A DNA stretch of 64,000 bases from Bacteroides faecium (GTDB lineage Bacteria; Bacteroidota; Bacteroidia; Bacteroidales; Bacteroidaceae), in assembly GCF_012113595.1 (NCBI RefSeq), contig NZ_CP050831.1, positions 4,278,001 through 4,342,000 of the forward strand, given 5' to 3'. The position numbers were made by a program, and so were the translations under genes. The notes below the pieces were generated by a model. It was not told where the DNA came from and did not search any database. It saw nothing but the letters and a program-made list of their open reading frames with translations. This document shows positions 1-9,265 of the stretch, in pieces (position 1 is the first letter of the stretch; every line of letters begins with the position of its first letter).

Positions 1-2978
1 GCGTTCTGAATCTTGCGTGAGCTGAAGAGGTCGTTCCAGCCCAAGCTGGCACTGTTGGTGACATAGGTGCGTGGCACGTTGGAAAGGTAAGTGCTGCCGT
101 CTTCGCTAAAGCGGTTGGCATCGAGCATACCCACCTCTTTGTTTCCCCAGCCGTAGCAAGAGTTAAGCGAGTTGTAGATGTCGTCGCTGACGTGATAGTT
201 CAGTGCGCCGAAGGTAGCAATGCTCAGGTCGAAGCGCTTGTACTCAAAACGGGCATTAAGACCGAAATGAATCTTAGGCATACCGCTGCCCAGCACCACT
301 TGGTCGTTGGCGTCTATTTTACCGTCGGGTTTACCGTCCGGTCCGCTTACGTCCTTATAGAGGCAGTCGCCAATCTGGGCACCCTCTTGAGTGGCGTGGT
401 TGTCCAAGTCTTCCTGTGTGCGGGCAATGCCCTCATAAGCCCAGCCGTAGAACTGGCCTATTTCTTGGCCTACATTGGTAATGTATGCTCCGGAGATGTA
501 AGAGTCGGTACCAAAGCCTAGCGAAGTTACGCGGTTGCGCAACGTGCTGAGGTTGGCCGAAATTTCATACTTGAAGTCACGATCGCGGTTACGGTAGGTA
601 GCCGAGAACTCAAAACCGGAGTTGTTCATCGAGGCGGCATTCATCGTAACGGTGGTATTGGATACACCGGCCTGTTCGGGAACTGGGACAGCATACAGCA
701 GGTCTTCGCTGGTATTCTTGTACCATTCGGCTGTGAATTCCAAGCGATTGTTAAACAAGGCAAGGTCGACACCCACGTTGTAGGTCTTCTTTTTCTCCCA
801 TGCCAAGTTATTGTCTACAAAAGTGGAAACGGCAGAACCGGTCACTACGTTACCGTTGAAATTGTAAGTCATGTTGTTGCGTGACATCACAGCCTGATAC
901 ATATACTCACCGATATTCTCGTTACCGAGTTCACCATAGCTGGCACGAACCTTGAACAGGTTTACGACATTTTGGTCGAAAGGGAAGAATTTTTCCTTGT
1001 CGAAACGCCAACCCACAGAGACGGAAGGGAAAGTTCCCCAACGGATATTTCTGGTCAGGCGGGAACTGCCATCCCGGCGCACTGTTGCCGAGAATAAGTA
1101 TCTGTCATCGTAATTGTAATTGATACGACCGATGTAAGAGAGGATTGAATGCTTGTATTCGTAGCTTTCAGAATACGTATCGGAAGCATTCTGAAGCTGT
1201 AGGAAATAAGGTTCGGTGAAGTTGATTCCCCATCCGGTCAGCAGGTCGGTATCTTCTTCTTCGTAAGTCTGGCCTGCTAATACGTTGATATGATGCTTGC
1301 CTATCGTGCCATCGTAAGTAATCACGTTCTCTATTAAAGCATCCGAATAGTCGCGCGACCCTTTGGTGAGTCGTTCGTTGCTCTTGGCCAAATACACACG
1401 GTTGCTTTGCACCCATGCCGGAATCCAAGTAAAGTCCTTACAATGGGTTTTGCTGTAAGAGAGGTTGACTTTATAGTTGAGCTTATGATTTTTGTTGTCA
1501 ACGCCAATCATTTTGAGGATATCCACATCGGCAGATCCGGTTCCCACGAAACGATCCACGCGAGTGTTGCGTTTCAGCAGGTTATTTACCAGCAACGGGT
1601 TGGAAGCGGAGATGTCACCATGCACGGTATCGTAGTATACGCCATAGCCGTAAGCGTCATAATTGAAGTTGTTGGCGATTCCCACCAAGTTATCAAGTAC
1701 CCATGTAGAAGAATCGTATGCCTTGATGGTGGGCTGCATCAGTAAGGTGCCGCGCAGCACGTTGGTTACATCGCCATACAAGCCTTGAACGTATTCGGAA
1801 GCATTCGACAAGCCCATGTTGTCCTGGTCGGAGTGGGAGTAAACAAGGCTGGTATGGAACTTTATGAACTTGGTCTCCATGGTGTTGTTGACACGCGCCG
1901 TGTAACGTTCGTAGTTAGGGCCGGCACCTTCGAGAGTCCCTTTTTGGTTGAAATAGTCTAATGATATATTATAGGTGTTATGGGCACCACCTCCGGAGAG
2001 GTTCACATTGTGGTTTTGACGGATACCCGTTTTGAATACTTCGTCAAACCAGTTAGTGTTGGTGTCATCTTGGAAATGGTATTTTCCGGTTTCGCTGTCA
2101 AGCTTGTATCCCGTTGGCAACGGAGTGTTGGAGTTTGCGGCCGCCTGACCGATGTACTGGCTGTACTGGTCAGCATTCATTACATCATAGACACCCTTAG
2201 GGATATTATCCACACCGAAGTATCCATTGTAATCCACTTTCAGCGGTTGGTCTTTTTGTCCGCGTTTGGTAGTGATGATAATCACACCATTGGCGGCGCG
2301 CGAACCGTAGATGGCAGCAGCCGAAGCATCCTTCAGCACTTGGATGGTTTCAATATCGTTTGAGGAGAAATCGCGAATGGAAGTTCCCATGGGAACACCG
2401 TCGATAACATAAAGAGGAGAGGTGTCGCCGAAAGACCCGACACCACGGATGCGAACGGTGGGATCGGCACCAGGCTGTCCGTCGGAGGTGACTTGCACGC
2501 CGGAAACCTTACCTTCGAGCATGGTGGAGATGTTGGAGTTTGATGTCTGTTTCAAGGCTTCCGCATCTACCACGGCAACAGAACCGGTTAAGTCGGATTT
2601 CTTTTGTGTACCGTAACCTACGACAACCACTTGTTCAAGCATCTTATTATCGGCTTGCAACTGGATGCCTTCAATAATGGCACGATTGCGAACAGCCACT
2701 TCACGTTCCTTGAAGCCCACATAGCTTATCAAAAGGGTAGCGTTTCCGGGAACCTCCAGTTGGAAGTTTCCGTCTAAGTCGGTGATGGTTCCGCCTTGTC
2801 CATTTTTAACCCTGACGGTAGCCCCTGGCATGGGTTCACCTTGTTCGTCGATAACTTGACCACGAACCTTGATAGTCGGAGATTGTGCCACGGTAGCCAT
2901 TGCAGGTGTAGGATACACCGCTATGCCGCCAAAGGTACACAGACTAAGCATTACGGAAAAAAATAAATGTTTCCTCAT
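1..2978 (-). CDS. SusC-like TonB-dependent outer membrane receptor (3' end outside window)
   Basis: This gene imports oligosaccharides across the outer membrane, probably arabinan fragments given the neighbouring GH43/GH51 enzymes. Translation of the minus strand from the ATG at 2978 gives a signal peptide (MRKHLFFSVMLSLCTFGGIA), then a carboxypeptidase-like regulatory domain (KVRGQVIDEQGEPMPGATV), a SusC-type TonB box region ending VVVVGYGTQKKSDLTGSV, a plug domain (LYVIDGVP, IETIQVLKDASAAAIYGSRA) and a long beta-barrel. About 990 residues are present and the C-terminal end is missing because the frame runs off the left edge. Its SusD partner would lie to the left. The promoter and putative operator upstream match those of the GH operon. 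The family is certain; the substrate is inferred from neighbours. Confidence 0.95.
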   Translation of the reverse strand, partial: MRKHLFFSVMLSLCTFGGIAVYPTPAMATVAQSPTIKVRGQVIDEQGEPMPGATVRVKNGQGGTITDLDGNFQLEVPGNATLLISYVGFKEREVAVRNRAIIEGIQLQADNKMLEQVVVVGYGTQKKSDLTGSVAVVDAEALKQTSNSNISTMLEGKVSGVQVTSDGQPGADPTVRIRGVGSFGDTSPLYVIDGVPMGTSIRDFSSNDIETIQVLKDASAAAIYGSRAANGVIIITTKRGQKDQPLKVDYNGYFGVDNIPKGVYDVMNADQYSQYIGQAAANSNTPLPTGYKLDSETGKYHFQDDTNTNWFDEVFKTGIRQNHNVNLSGGGAHNTYNISLDYFNQKGTLEGAGPNYERYTARVNNTMETKFIKFHTSLVYSHSDQDNMGLSNASEYVQGLYGDVTNVLRGTLLMQPTIKAYDSSTWVLDNLVGIANNFNYDAYGYGVYYDTVHGDISASNPLLVNNLLKRNTRVDRFVGTGSADVDILKMIGVDNKNHKLNYKVNLSYSKTHCKDFTWIPAWVQSNRVYLAKSNERLTKGSRDYSDALIENVITYDGTIGKHHINVLAGQTYEEEDTDLLTGWGINFTEPYFLQLQNASDTYSESYEYKHSILSYIGRINYNYDDRYLFSATVRRDGSSRLTRNIRWGTFPSVSVGWRFDKEKFFPFDQNVVNLFKVRASYGELGNENIGEYMYQAVMSRNNMTYNFNGNVVTGSAVSTFVDNNLAWEKKKTYNVGVDLALFNNRLEFTAEWYKNTSEDLLYAVPVPEQAGVSNTTVTMNAASMNNSGFEFSATYRNRDRDFKYEISANLSTLRNRVTSLGFGTDSYISGAYITNVGQEIGQFYGWAYEGIARTQEDLDNHATQEGAQIGDCLYKDVSGPDGKPDGKIDANDQVVLGSGMPKIHFGLNARFEYKRFDLSIATFGALNYHVSDDIYNSLNSCYGWGNKEVGMLDANRFSEDGSTYLSNVPRTYVTNSASLGWNDLFSSRKIQN

Positions 2979-2989
2979 TTTTAAAAGTA

Positions 2990-3094
2990 TTAAGGTTGTA
3001 AATTTGATGGATTAGATTGTTGTGCAATAGGGGAAAGGTTGAATTCAGCCGATGCTATGCACGATGCGACAGCCATTTTCTTGTCATTCTTCAT
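2990..3094 (-). CDS. Possible 34-residue leader ORF upstream of the SusC-like gene
   Basis: Between the putative susC promoter and the susC start, the minus strand holds a 34-codon ORF that begins MKNDKKMAVASC and ends NPSNLQP. Its stop lies 11 nt before the susC ATG, so translation of the two could be coupled. The start is preceded by the AT-rich stretch usual for Bacteroides start sites. I do not recognise a family. It may be a real small protein, a regulatory leader peptide, or a chance ORF in a leader of about 175 nt. Confidence 0.35.
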   Translation of the reverse strand: MKNDKKMAVASCIASAEFNLSPIAQQSNPSNLQP

Positions 3095-3160
3095 AATATT
3101 AATATTAGATAAACTTTAAATGCATGGTTCTCTCCCAAAGGATTGAGCACCAATTGCACG

Positions 3161-3218
3161 GCAAAAATATGGCATTGATTGTAAATGAGGGTGGACAAAC
3201 GTGTTTTAGAGGTGGATA
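3161..3218 (-). promoter_or_regulatory. Promoter and putative HTCS operator of the SusC-like gene
   Basis: On the minus strand the -7 box TATTTTTGC (3169-3161) fits TAnnTTTG. Twenty nt upstream of it ends TGTCCACC (3197-3190), and exactly 21 bp further upstream lies TATCCACC (3218-3211). The same direct repeat with the same spacing precedes the GH43 operon on the other side of the regulator gene. The half-site nearest the promoter would overlap the -33 region, as expected for an AraC-type activator. The remaining sequence between 2979 and 3278 is leader. Confidence 0.6.
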
Positions 3219-3278
3219 AAAGTATTTTAAGTGTAAAAAGATACAGCTTATTATGTGGAATTATTGTTTTAGGTAAAA

Positions 3279-6200
3279 CTATTCTTCCTTATTAAGTAGT
3301 GAACTCGGAGTCACATTGAACTGTTTGGTGAAGCAGCGGGTGAAATATTTAGGATCATTGAATCCCACTTCATAAGCTACTTCCGCAATATTCATATTCT
3401 TCGTTTCCCGACTCTTCAGAATTAGTTCCCGTGCTATGTTCAAACGGTAATTCCGTATAAACTGTCCGGCTGATTGTCCGATGAGGCTTTGCATCTTCTT
3501 GTTCAGCAAACTCTTGCTAACACCGACAGCTTCGCTGAAATCGCTGACCTCAAAATAGGAATTCTTATAGTTCTCCTTGATAACTTCCATTACTTGATTC
3601 AGGAATTTCTTATCACCGGACTCTTCTTCCATATTCAACACATTCACGTCCATGTCCAGCGTAAACTTCCGTTGATACCGTTTCCGGTTTTCCAGGATAT
3701 TTTGGATGCGGGTCAATAATAGTGTTTCGTCAAAAGGTTTCAGCAGATATTCATCCACTCCCATGCGGTAACTTTCCAACCGTGCCTCTTGAGATGTTTT
3801 TGCTGTCAGCATAAGGAAAGGAATATGCGAAATGGCAAATGTCTCTTTTACCTTCCGCGACAGTTCGATGCCATCCATTACGGGCATCATCAGGTCACTG
3901 ACGATGAAGTCTACCGGATTGCTGCTAAGTATATGCAATGCTTCTTCTCCGTTTGCAGCTTCCAGAACATTATATTGTTCGCACAGGATGGAACGTATAT
4001 ATCCCCGCATATCTGTATTATCCTCTACCACCAGAATGGTCAATGTCTCTTTCTCTTTGGGAGAATCAGAAGATGACGGAGTGATTGCTTCCATACTATT
4101 ATGATCGATAATAATAGTTTTATCATCCTTCTCGTTTTCTTGCTGCAGGGGAAGGAGTATCCGGAATGAGCAACCGGCATGCCGGTTGTTGAATGCTTTA
4201 ATTTCTCCGCCGTGCATTTGTACAATCCGTTTGCAGAGATAGAGCCCTATGCCTGTACCCGCTTGTCCGTAAACCGGATATTTCACTTGGTTCTGTGACT
4301 GGTAGAAGCGGTTGAAAATCCGGTTGAGATCATCTTCCGGTATTCCCGAACCGGTGTCCTTGACACAAATATACATTTTTTTCTGCTCGTCTGCAGAAGT
4401 AAGAGCCGATATATAAAGCGAAACGCTTCCCCCGTTTGGAGTGAATTTGATGGCATTGCTCAATAGATTGGTGACTACTTTACGCATTGCCTCTTCATCG
4501 TATAAGACATCCGGTGTCTCCATCCGGTAATATCGTTTTAAAACGATATTACGTTCTCCGGCGAATACTTCAAACGGAGTAATCAGCGAATCTATGAATT
4601 TCAGGAAATTCCCCCGTGTCTTTACAATCTCCAATTTTCCGGATTCCACTTTCCGGAAGTCCATCAATTGATTGACTAAGGATAACAGATATTTAGAATT
4701 ACGTTCTACAAAGTTCAATTGCTCAATAACCTGTGGATTATAACTTAATTTCAAAGCACGTTCGATGGGACCGATTATTAATGTTATCGGTGTACGGAAC
4801 TCATGAGTGATATTGGTAAAGAAAGAAATTTTATCCAACGTTAATTCCTGCACTTTGCGTGACATGCGGACAAGTTGCGCTTTCTGTTTTGTGATTTTCT
4901 CATTTTGTTGTGTCAGCATCCGGTTTTGCCGTGAGAGTTCCTCGGTCTGGTCTTCCAGTAGATGCTTTTGCTGTTCCAGTTCATGGGTCCGCTCCTCTAC
5001 TGTGCGGTGCAGATATTCTTTTTGGTGTTTCAGTGTACGAATCCGCCATTGGTAAAATTGCCATATACCTATTAATATAAGGATGATTACCGACAAAATA
5101 AACCAGGCGCTTTTATAGAGATAAGGAACGATTGTTATTTTAAGTTCCGTAATGTTTTCCCCTTCATTCTCTCCGTCGGGTGTATATCGTACTTGCAGCG
5201 TATAATTGCCCGGTGGCAAATTTGTATAACTGGCAAAACGGCGGTTGCCGGGAACTTGTATCCACTTATCGTCGAATCCTACTAACCGGTAGCTGTAAAT
5301 AGCCGCATTGCTTGCCTCAAAGTTAAGTGCGGAAAACTCCAGTGAAAAGGATTTCTCTTTTTCATGTATTTTGATTTCTGTAGTCGTAGCAATGTCTTGT
5401 GGCAAATATTCGTTTCCGGGTAATATTTCTTCATTGCCTATCCGTAAACGTGTAAAACGGACTTTGGCCATAGGAACAGACATGCCCGGACGATTGCTTT
5501 CAATTGCGACTAATCCGCCTACACTGCCGAAATAGAGCAGGTCATGCGAAGAACGGCAGGAAGCGTTCCAATAGAACTGAGTATCAATCAAACCATCATG
5601 TTTCGTGTAGTTGACAAAACGGTTTTCTGTAGGATGATAACAGGAAAGCCCGTTGTTGGTGCCTATCCATATATTCCCATTACTATCTCCCAAAAGTCCC
5701 CGGACACTGTTGTTGGGTAATCCATTTGTAGTACTATAAGAGATGAACTGCTCTTTTCCTTGAGTATCAATTATCCGCTTATAGATACCATATCCGTTAC
5801 TTCCCAACCATAGAGTTCCGTCTTGGTCTTCGTAAAAGCAGGTGATTTTTTCTATCAGACGGGAATTCGGGTCATCCAGTTTATAATTCAGATGTCTGTA
5901 TTGGAATTCTCCTTCCGATGACCGCGAATGAAGGTCGATGATATACACTCCTTCCAGGCATCCCAACCAAAGTTTACCATCTTTGTCAATAATGGAACCG
6001 ATGCTGCCATGTATATTCTCGGCAGCTTTGCCGGCAAGTGGAGAAATGAGTTGGGCTTTTGTGAGATCGTAGAAGTAGAGTCCCTGATTGGCTCCTATCC
6101 ATATACCTTTATTGATAGGGTCATAAGTCAGTGCTCCGATGAAGTCGATAGGAAAACCGCCTTCTGTCTGTGAAGAGATTGTTTTGATAACTTGCCCGGG

Positions 6201-7538
6201 ATTTTTTTTATCAAGCAGATTAATACCGCCACCCCAAGTTCCCACCCAAAGATGATTATTGGGGTCGGCAGTGAGTGCACTTACGGAGTTATGGCTCAAT
6301 CCGCCATGTTCGCGGGTGTAGTGTGTAAAGTGTTCGCTGTTACGCTCTTTGCGGTTCAATCCACCCTCTACTGTTCCCACCCATAAAGTACCATATGTAT
6401 CTTCGTAGATGGCATTAACCGGATTACGGGACAGGCTTGACGCATTTTCTTTATCGTGCCGATAATTACGGATAGATAAACGCCGTGGATTTAACAGGTT
6501 GATACCGCCCGTTTCCGTCCCGAACCAAATATGATCCTCTTCTGTCAGTATGCAATTGATAAAATTACTGTTCAGTATGTTAGAACCGTTATCAGGAAGA
6601 TCATTGGCAATACGCTCAAAATTATCCGTCATCGGATTGTAGATATTGATACCGCGGAGAGTGGCAATAACCAGTTGTTTGTCATGAGTGATAGCTAAGT
6701 CAGTCAGATAATTTTGGGAAAGCGAATTAGGGTCAGAAGGATCATGCTGATACTGTTTGATGGCATTCCCATTTTTGTTGTACCGGAATAATCCACGGTC
6801 GGTAGAGATCCAGACCTCATTCTCCTTGATAAGAAAGTCGGAGATGTAAGTTCCTGCCGCGAACTTCAGACATTCGGCAATGGGGGTAGCTGCCAGTTCC
6901 CCTTGTTGGTTTAAAGATACTTTCTGAATTTCTTCATTAGCTCCCATCCATATTTTTCCGTCTCCGTCAATATCTTGCAGGGCAATGTCGGGACCATTCA
7001 GAAAAATAGGATGAAGAGTGGAGATTGTCTTTATTTCCCCTTTTTCATTGAACTCGATACGGTGAAGCTCATTGGCACAGTAAAGCCATATGCAGCCTTG
7101 TGTATCTTTGAATACACGGGTAGCAGGTTGTTCTAGAATCTTGAAAAGTATCCCCTTCGGATTACGGGGAATAACCGTTTTTAAGGTAGATAAGTCGATA
7201 ATATCCGTCCCGCCTTCGGAAACCATCCAAAGGCGTTGATGATCATCTTCGCAGACGTTGCGTATGAAATTACTTTTTAGCTTGCAATAAGGAGTATTAG
7301 GATTATAATTCACGAATTCATAGCCATCGAAGCGGGAAAGTCCACCGCCGGCTGTCGATATCCATAAGAAGCCTCTGCTGTCTTTATATAAATCGTCGAT
7401 AAAGTTATGAGGCAATCCGTCGTTCATGGTGACATAAGTGATATTGTAGCGATCGGCAAAACGTTCTTGTGCCGGAATTATTCCGGTGAATGATAGAAAA
7501 CTCCAAAATAGATTAAAGAATAATAGGTGTTTTTTCAT
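3279..7538 (-). CDS. Hybrid two-component system regulator (HTCS), probable arabino-oligosaccharide sensor
   Basis: This is a one-protein sensor and transcription factor in the inner membrane. From the ATG at 7538 (preferred over a start 8 codons upstream because it begins the signal peptide MKKHLLFFNLFWSFLSF) it is 1419 residues. Order: a periplasmic double beta-propeller of Reg_prop repeats (many GxLWIGT-like units), a Y_Y_Y domain near 700-780, a transmembrane segment near 795-815, a coiled coil, a histidine kinase with THEFRTP (His near 912) and an ATPase domain, a receiver domain with the phospho-acceptor Asp in VSDLMMP (near 1215), and a C-terminal AraC-type helix-turn-helix. It lies between the two units it probably activates. 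Its own -7 box TAACTTTGC is at 7567-7559. The ligand is inferred from the arabinan enzymes. Confidence 0.96.
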   Translation of the reverse strand: MKKHLLFFNLFWSFLSFTGIIPAQERFADRYNITYVTMNDGLPHNFIDDLYKDSRGFLWISTAGGGLSRFDGYEFVNYNPNTPYCKLKSNFIRNVCEDDHQRLWMVSEGGTDIIDLSTLKTVIPRNPKGILFKILEQPATRVFKDTQGCIWLYCANELHRIEFNEKGEIKTISTLHPIFLNGPDIALQDIDGDGKIWMGANEEIQKVSLNQQGELAATPIAECLKFAAGTYISDFLIKENEVWISTDRGLFRYNKNGNAIKQYQHDPSDPNSLSQNYLTDLAITHDKQLVIATLRGINIYNPMTDNFERIANDLPDNGSNILNSNFINCILTEEDHIWFGTETGGINLLNPRRLSIRNYRHDKENASSLSRNPVNAIYEDTYGTLWVGTVEGGLNRKERNSEHFTHYTREHGGLSHNSVSALTADPNNHLWVGTWGGGINLLDKKNPGQVIKTISSQTEGGFPIDFIGALTYDPINKGIWIGANQGLYFYDLTKAQLISPLAGKAAENIHGSIGSIIDKDGKLWLGCLEGVYIIDLHSRSSEGEFQYRHLNYKLDDPNSRLIEKITCFYEDQDGTLWLGSNGYGIYKRIIDTQGKEQFISYSTTNGLPNNSVRGLLGDSNGNIWIGTNNGLSCYHPTENRFVNYTKHDGLIDTQFYWNASCRSSHDLLYFGSVGGLVAIESNRPGMSVPMAKVRFTRLRIGNEEILPGNEYLPQDIATTTEIKIHEKEKSFSLEFSALNFEASNAAIYSYRLVGFDDKWIQVPGNRRFASYTNLPPGNYTLQVRYTPDGENEGENITELKITIVPYLYKSAWFILSVIILILIGIWQFYQWRIRTLKHQKEYLHRTVEERTHELEQQKHLLEDQTEELSRQNRMLTQQNEKITKQKAQLVRMSRKVQELTLDKISFFTNITHEFRTPITLIIGPIERALKLSYNPQVIEQLNFVERNSKYLLSLVNQLMDFRKVESGKLEIVKTRGNFLKFIDSLITPFEVFAGERNIVLKRYYRMETPDVLYDEEAMRKVVTNLLSNAIKFTPNGGSVSLYISALTSADEQKKMYICVKDTGSGIPEDDLNRIFNRFYQSQNQVKYPVYGQAGTGIGLYLCKRIVQMHGGEIKAFNNRHAGCSFRILLPLQQENEKDDKTIIIDHNSMEAITPSSSDSPKEKETLTILVVEDNTDMRGYIRSILCEQYNVLEAANGEEALHILSSNPVDFIVSDLMMPVMDGIELSRKVKETFAISHIPFLMLTAKTSQEARLESYRMGVDEYLLKPFDETLLLTRIQNILENRKRYQRKFTLDMDVNVLNMEEESGDKKFLNQVMEVIKENYKNSYFEVSDFSEAVGVSKSLLNKKMQSLIGQSAGQFIRNYRLNIARELILKSRETKNMNIAEVAYEVGFNDPKYFTRCFTKQFNVTPSSLLNKEE

Positions 7539-7558
7539 ATGAGTACGTATTAATAGGA

Positions 7559-7567
7559 GCAAAGTTA
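7559..7567 (-). promoter_or_regulatory. Promoter -7 box of the HTCS gene
   Basis: The minus strand reads TAACTTTGC, an exact fit to the Bacteroidetes TAnnTTTG box, about 20 nt before the HTCS start. A TTTG at 7588-7585 lies 17 nt further upstream, slightly closer than usual for a -33 element. Confidence 0.45.
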
Positions 7568-7624
7568 AAAGATAATCTCAAATCGCAAAAGCGGAACGGG
7601 CTTCTTTTCAGCTGAATGCAGGAT

Positions 7625-7683
7625 TGTCCACCAATCGTGTTCGTATGTCCACCTTCAATAGGTGAAACAGGCCGTATTTTTGT
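7625..7683 (+). promoter_or_regulatory. Promoter and putative HTCS operator of the GH43-GH51-GH43 operon
   Basis: Two copies of TGTCCACC (7625-7632 and 7646-7653) lie in direct orientation 21 bp apart, two helical turns, and are followed after 21 nt by the -7 box TATTTTTGT (7675-7683). Layout, spacing and orientation match the susC promoter. A shared HTCS binding site is the simplest reading. Confidence 0.6.
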
Positions 7684-7714
7684 AACATGATTGATGAACG
7701 AATACACTGATGTT

Positions 7715-9238
7715 ATGAAAAACTTGTTTTTGCCCGTCTTTTTAATAGCAGGCAGCTTGTTCGCAGGTTGCACTTCTGCTGTGTTTACACCGACCCCTTC
7801 TGCGAATCCTTGGGATGATAATTATTTATCTGTAGCTAAAATGGAAGATTATCGCCAATGGGGAACATATAATGTACACGACCCGTCCTGCCGTAAGCTG
7901 GGCGATTATTATTATATGTATTCCACCGACGCTATTTTCGGTGAAAACCGGAAGGAAGCCAAAGAGAAAGAAGTTCCTTTGGGATATATCCAGATGCGCC
8001 GTTCCAAAGACCTGGTACATTGGGAATTTCTAGGATGGGCTTTTCCCGAGATACCTGAAGAAGCAGTCCGGTGGGTACAGACTCATGCGGGCGGACATGG
8101 GGCTACAAATATCTGGGCTCCCTATATCATCTCCTACAAAGATAAATATCGTCTGTACTATTGCGTATCTGCATTCGGGCGCAAGACTTCCTATATCGGA
8201 CTTGCAGAATCCGATTCTCCCGAAGGACCGTGGACGCAAGTCGGTTGTACCGTAAAGACAGATGATTCTACTGCCATGAACGCCATCGACCCAAGTGTCA
8301 TAGCAGACGAGGTCACCGGAAAATGGTGGATGCACTACGGTTCTTTCTTTGGTGGATTATACTGTGTAGAACTGAATCCTGAAACCGGATTGCCTCTGAA
8401 AAACGGAGACTTGGGACATCTTGTAGCCCGTCGCGCTAATTACCGGAAAGATAATCTCGAAGCGCCGGAAATAATGTACAACCCTGATTTGAAACAATAT
8501 TATCTGTTTACTTCCTATGACCCGTTGATGACAACCTATAATGTACGTGTCAGCCGTTCGGATGTCGCCGAAGGTCCGTTCGTCGATTATTCGGGAAAGG
8601 CGGTGAAAGATACGACCAACAATTTCCCGATACTGACCGCTCCCTACCGTTTTGAGAATCATCCCGGATGGGCAGGCACAGCGCATTGCGGAGTTTTCTC
8701 CGATGGCGAAGGAAACTATTTCATGGCTCACCAAGGGCGTCTTTCTCCGCAAAACCAACTAATGGTATTGCATATCCGCCAGTTGTTCTTTACACCGGAC
8801 GGATGGCCGGTCGTTTCTCCCGAAAGATATGCAGGGACAGCTCCCCGTAAGTTTACCGAAGCGGACCTGGCAGGAGAGTGGGAAATCATCCGTGTGCAGG
8901 AACCCAAGTACGAACGTCAGTTGGAAGCCGGACAAATCCTCTGGGGCGAAGGTGAATTGAAAGACGGTGAGTGGAATCTTTCAACCCGTATCAGTTTATT
9001 AAAGGACGGAACCTGCAAAGGGGAGATAACGGATGATGATGAATGGAAAATTGTGCAAATGAATGGAAACTGGTCCTTTTTGACCGAAAAACACCTATTA
9101 ATGGTAAGATTGGACAAAGAGGAAATTAAGAATCTGATTATCTTTGCAGGACACGATTGGGAGAATGAAACGGAAACCATTCTCTTTACCGGGCTCGATA
9201 GTCGGGGACGTTCTGTCTGGGGAAAAAGAATCAAATAA
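7715..9238 (+). CDS. GH43 endo-1,5-alpha-L-arabinanase-like lipoprotein
   Basis: It probably cleaves the alpha-1,5-arabinan backbone internally. The start chosen is the ATG at 7715, which gives a lipoprotein signal with the lipidated Cys at residue 19 (SLFAGC). The five-bladed GH43 domain shows the catalytic triad: Asp in NVHDPS (D56), Asp in NAIDPSV (D192) and Glu in NLEAPEI (E249). WAPYIISY, YYCVSAFG and GLAESDSPEGPW are typical of the endo-arabinanase branch. A C-terminal beta-rich domain (from about 380) follows, as in two-domain arabinanases. No acidic lipoprotein export signal follows the Cys, so a periplasm-facing location is possible. It is the first gene of a three-gene operon driven by the HTCS-linked promoter. 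Confidence 0.9.
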   Translation: MKNLFLPVFLIAGSLFAGCTSAVFTPTPSANPWDDNYLSVAKMEDYRQWGTYNVHDPSCRKLGDYYYMYSTDAIFGENRKEAKEKEVPLGYIQMRRSKDLVHWEFLGWAFPEIPEEAVRWVQTHAGGHGATNIWAPYIISYKDKYRLYYCVSAFGRKTSYIGLAESDSPEGPWTQVGCTVKTDDSTAMNAIDPSVIADEVTGKWWMHYGSFFGGLYCVELNPETGLPLKNGDLGHLVARRANYRKDNLEAPEIMYNPDLKQYYLFTSYDPLMTTYNVRVSRSDVAEGPFVDYSGKAVKDTTNNFPILTAPYRFENHPGWAGTAHCGVFSDGEGNYFMAHQGRLSPQNQLMVLHIRQLFFTPDGWPVVSPERYAGTAPRKFTEADLAGEWEIIRVQEPKYERQLEAGQILWGEGELKDGEWNLSTRISLLKDGTCKGEITDDDEWKIVQMNGNWSFLTEKHLLMVRLDKEEIKNLIIFAGHDWENETETILFTGLDSRGRSVWGKRIK

Positions 9239-9265
9239 ACCAACTATAATTTTATATTGAAAACC

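Noticed and set aside
192..2616. Several plus-strand ORFs of 60-130 codons
   Set aside because: They are antisense to the continuous SusC-like frame, which has clear domain motifs throughout.
3097..3110. AT palindrome TAATATTAATATTA in the susC leader
   Set aside because: Simple AT-rich sequence; not more than expected by composition.
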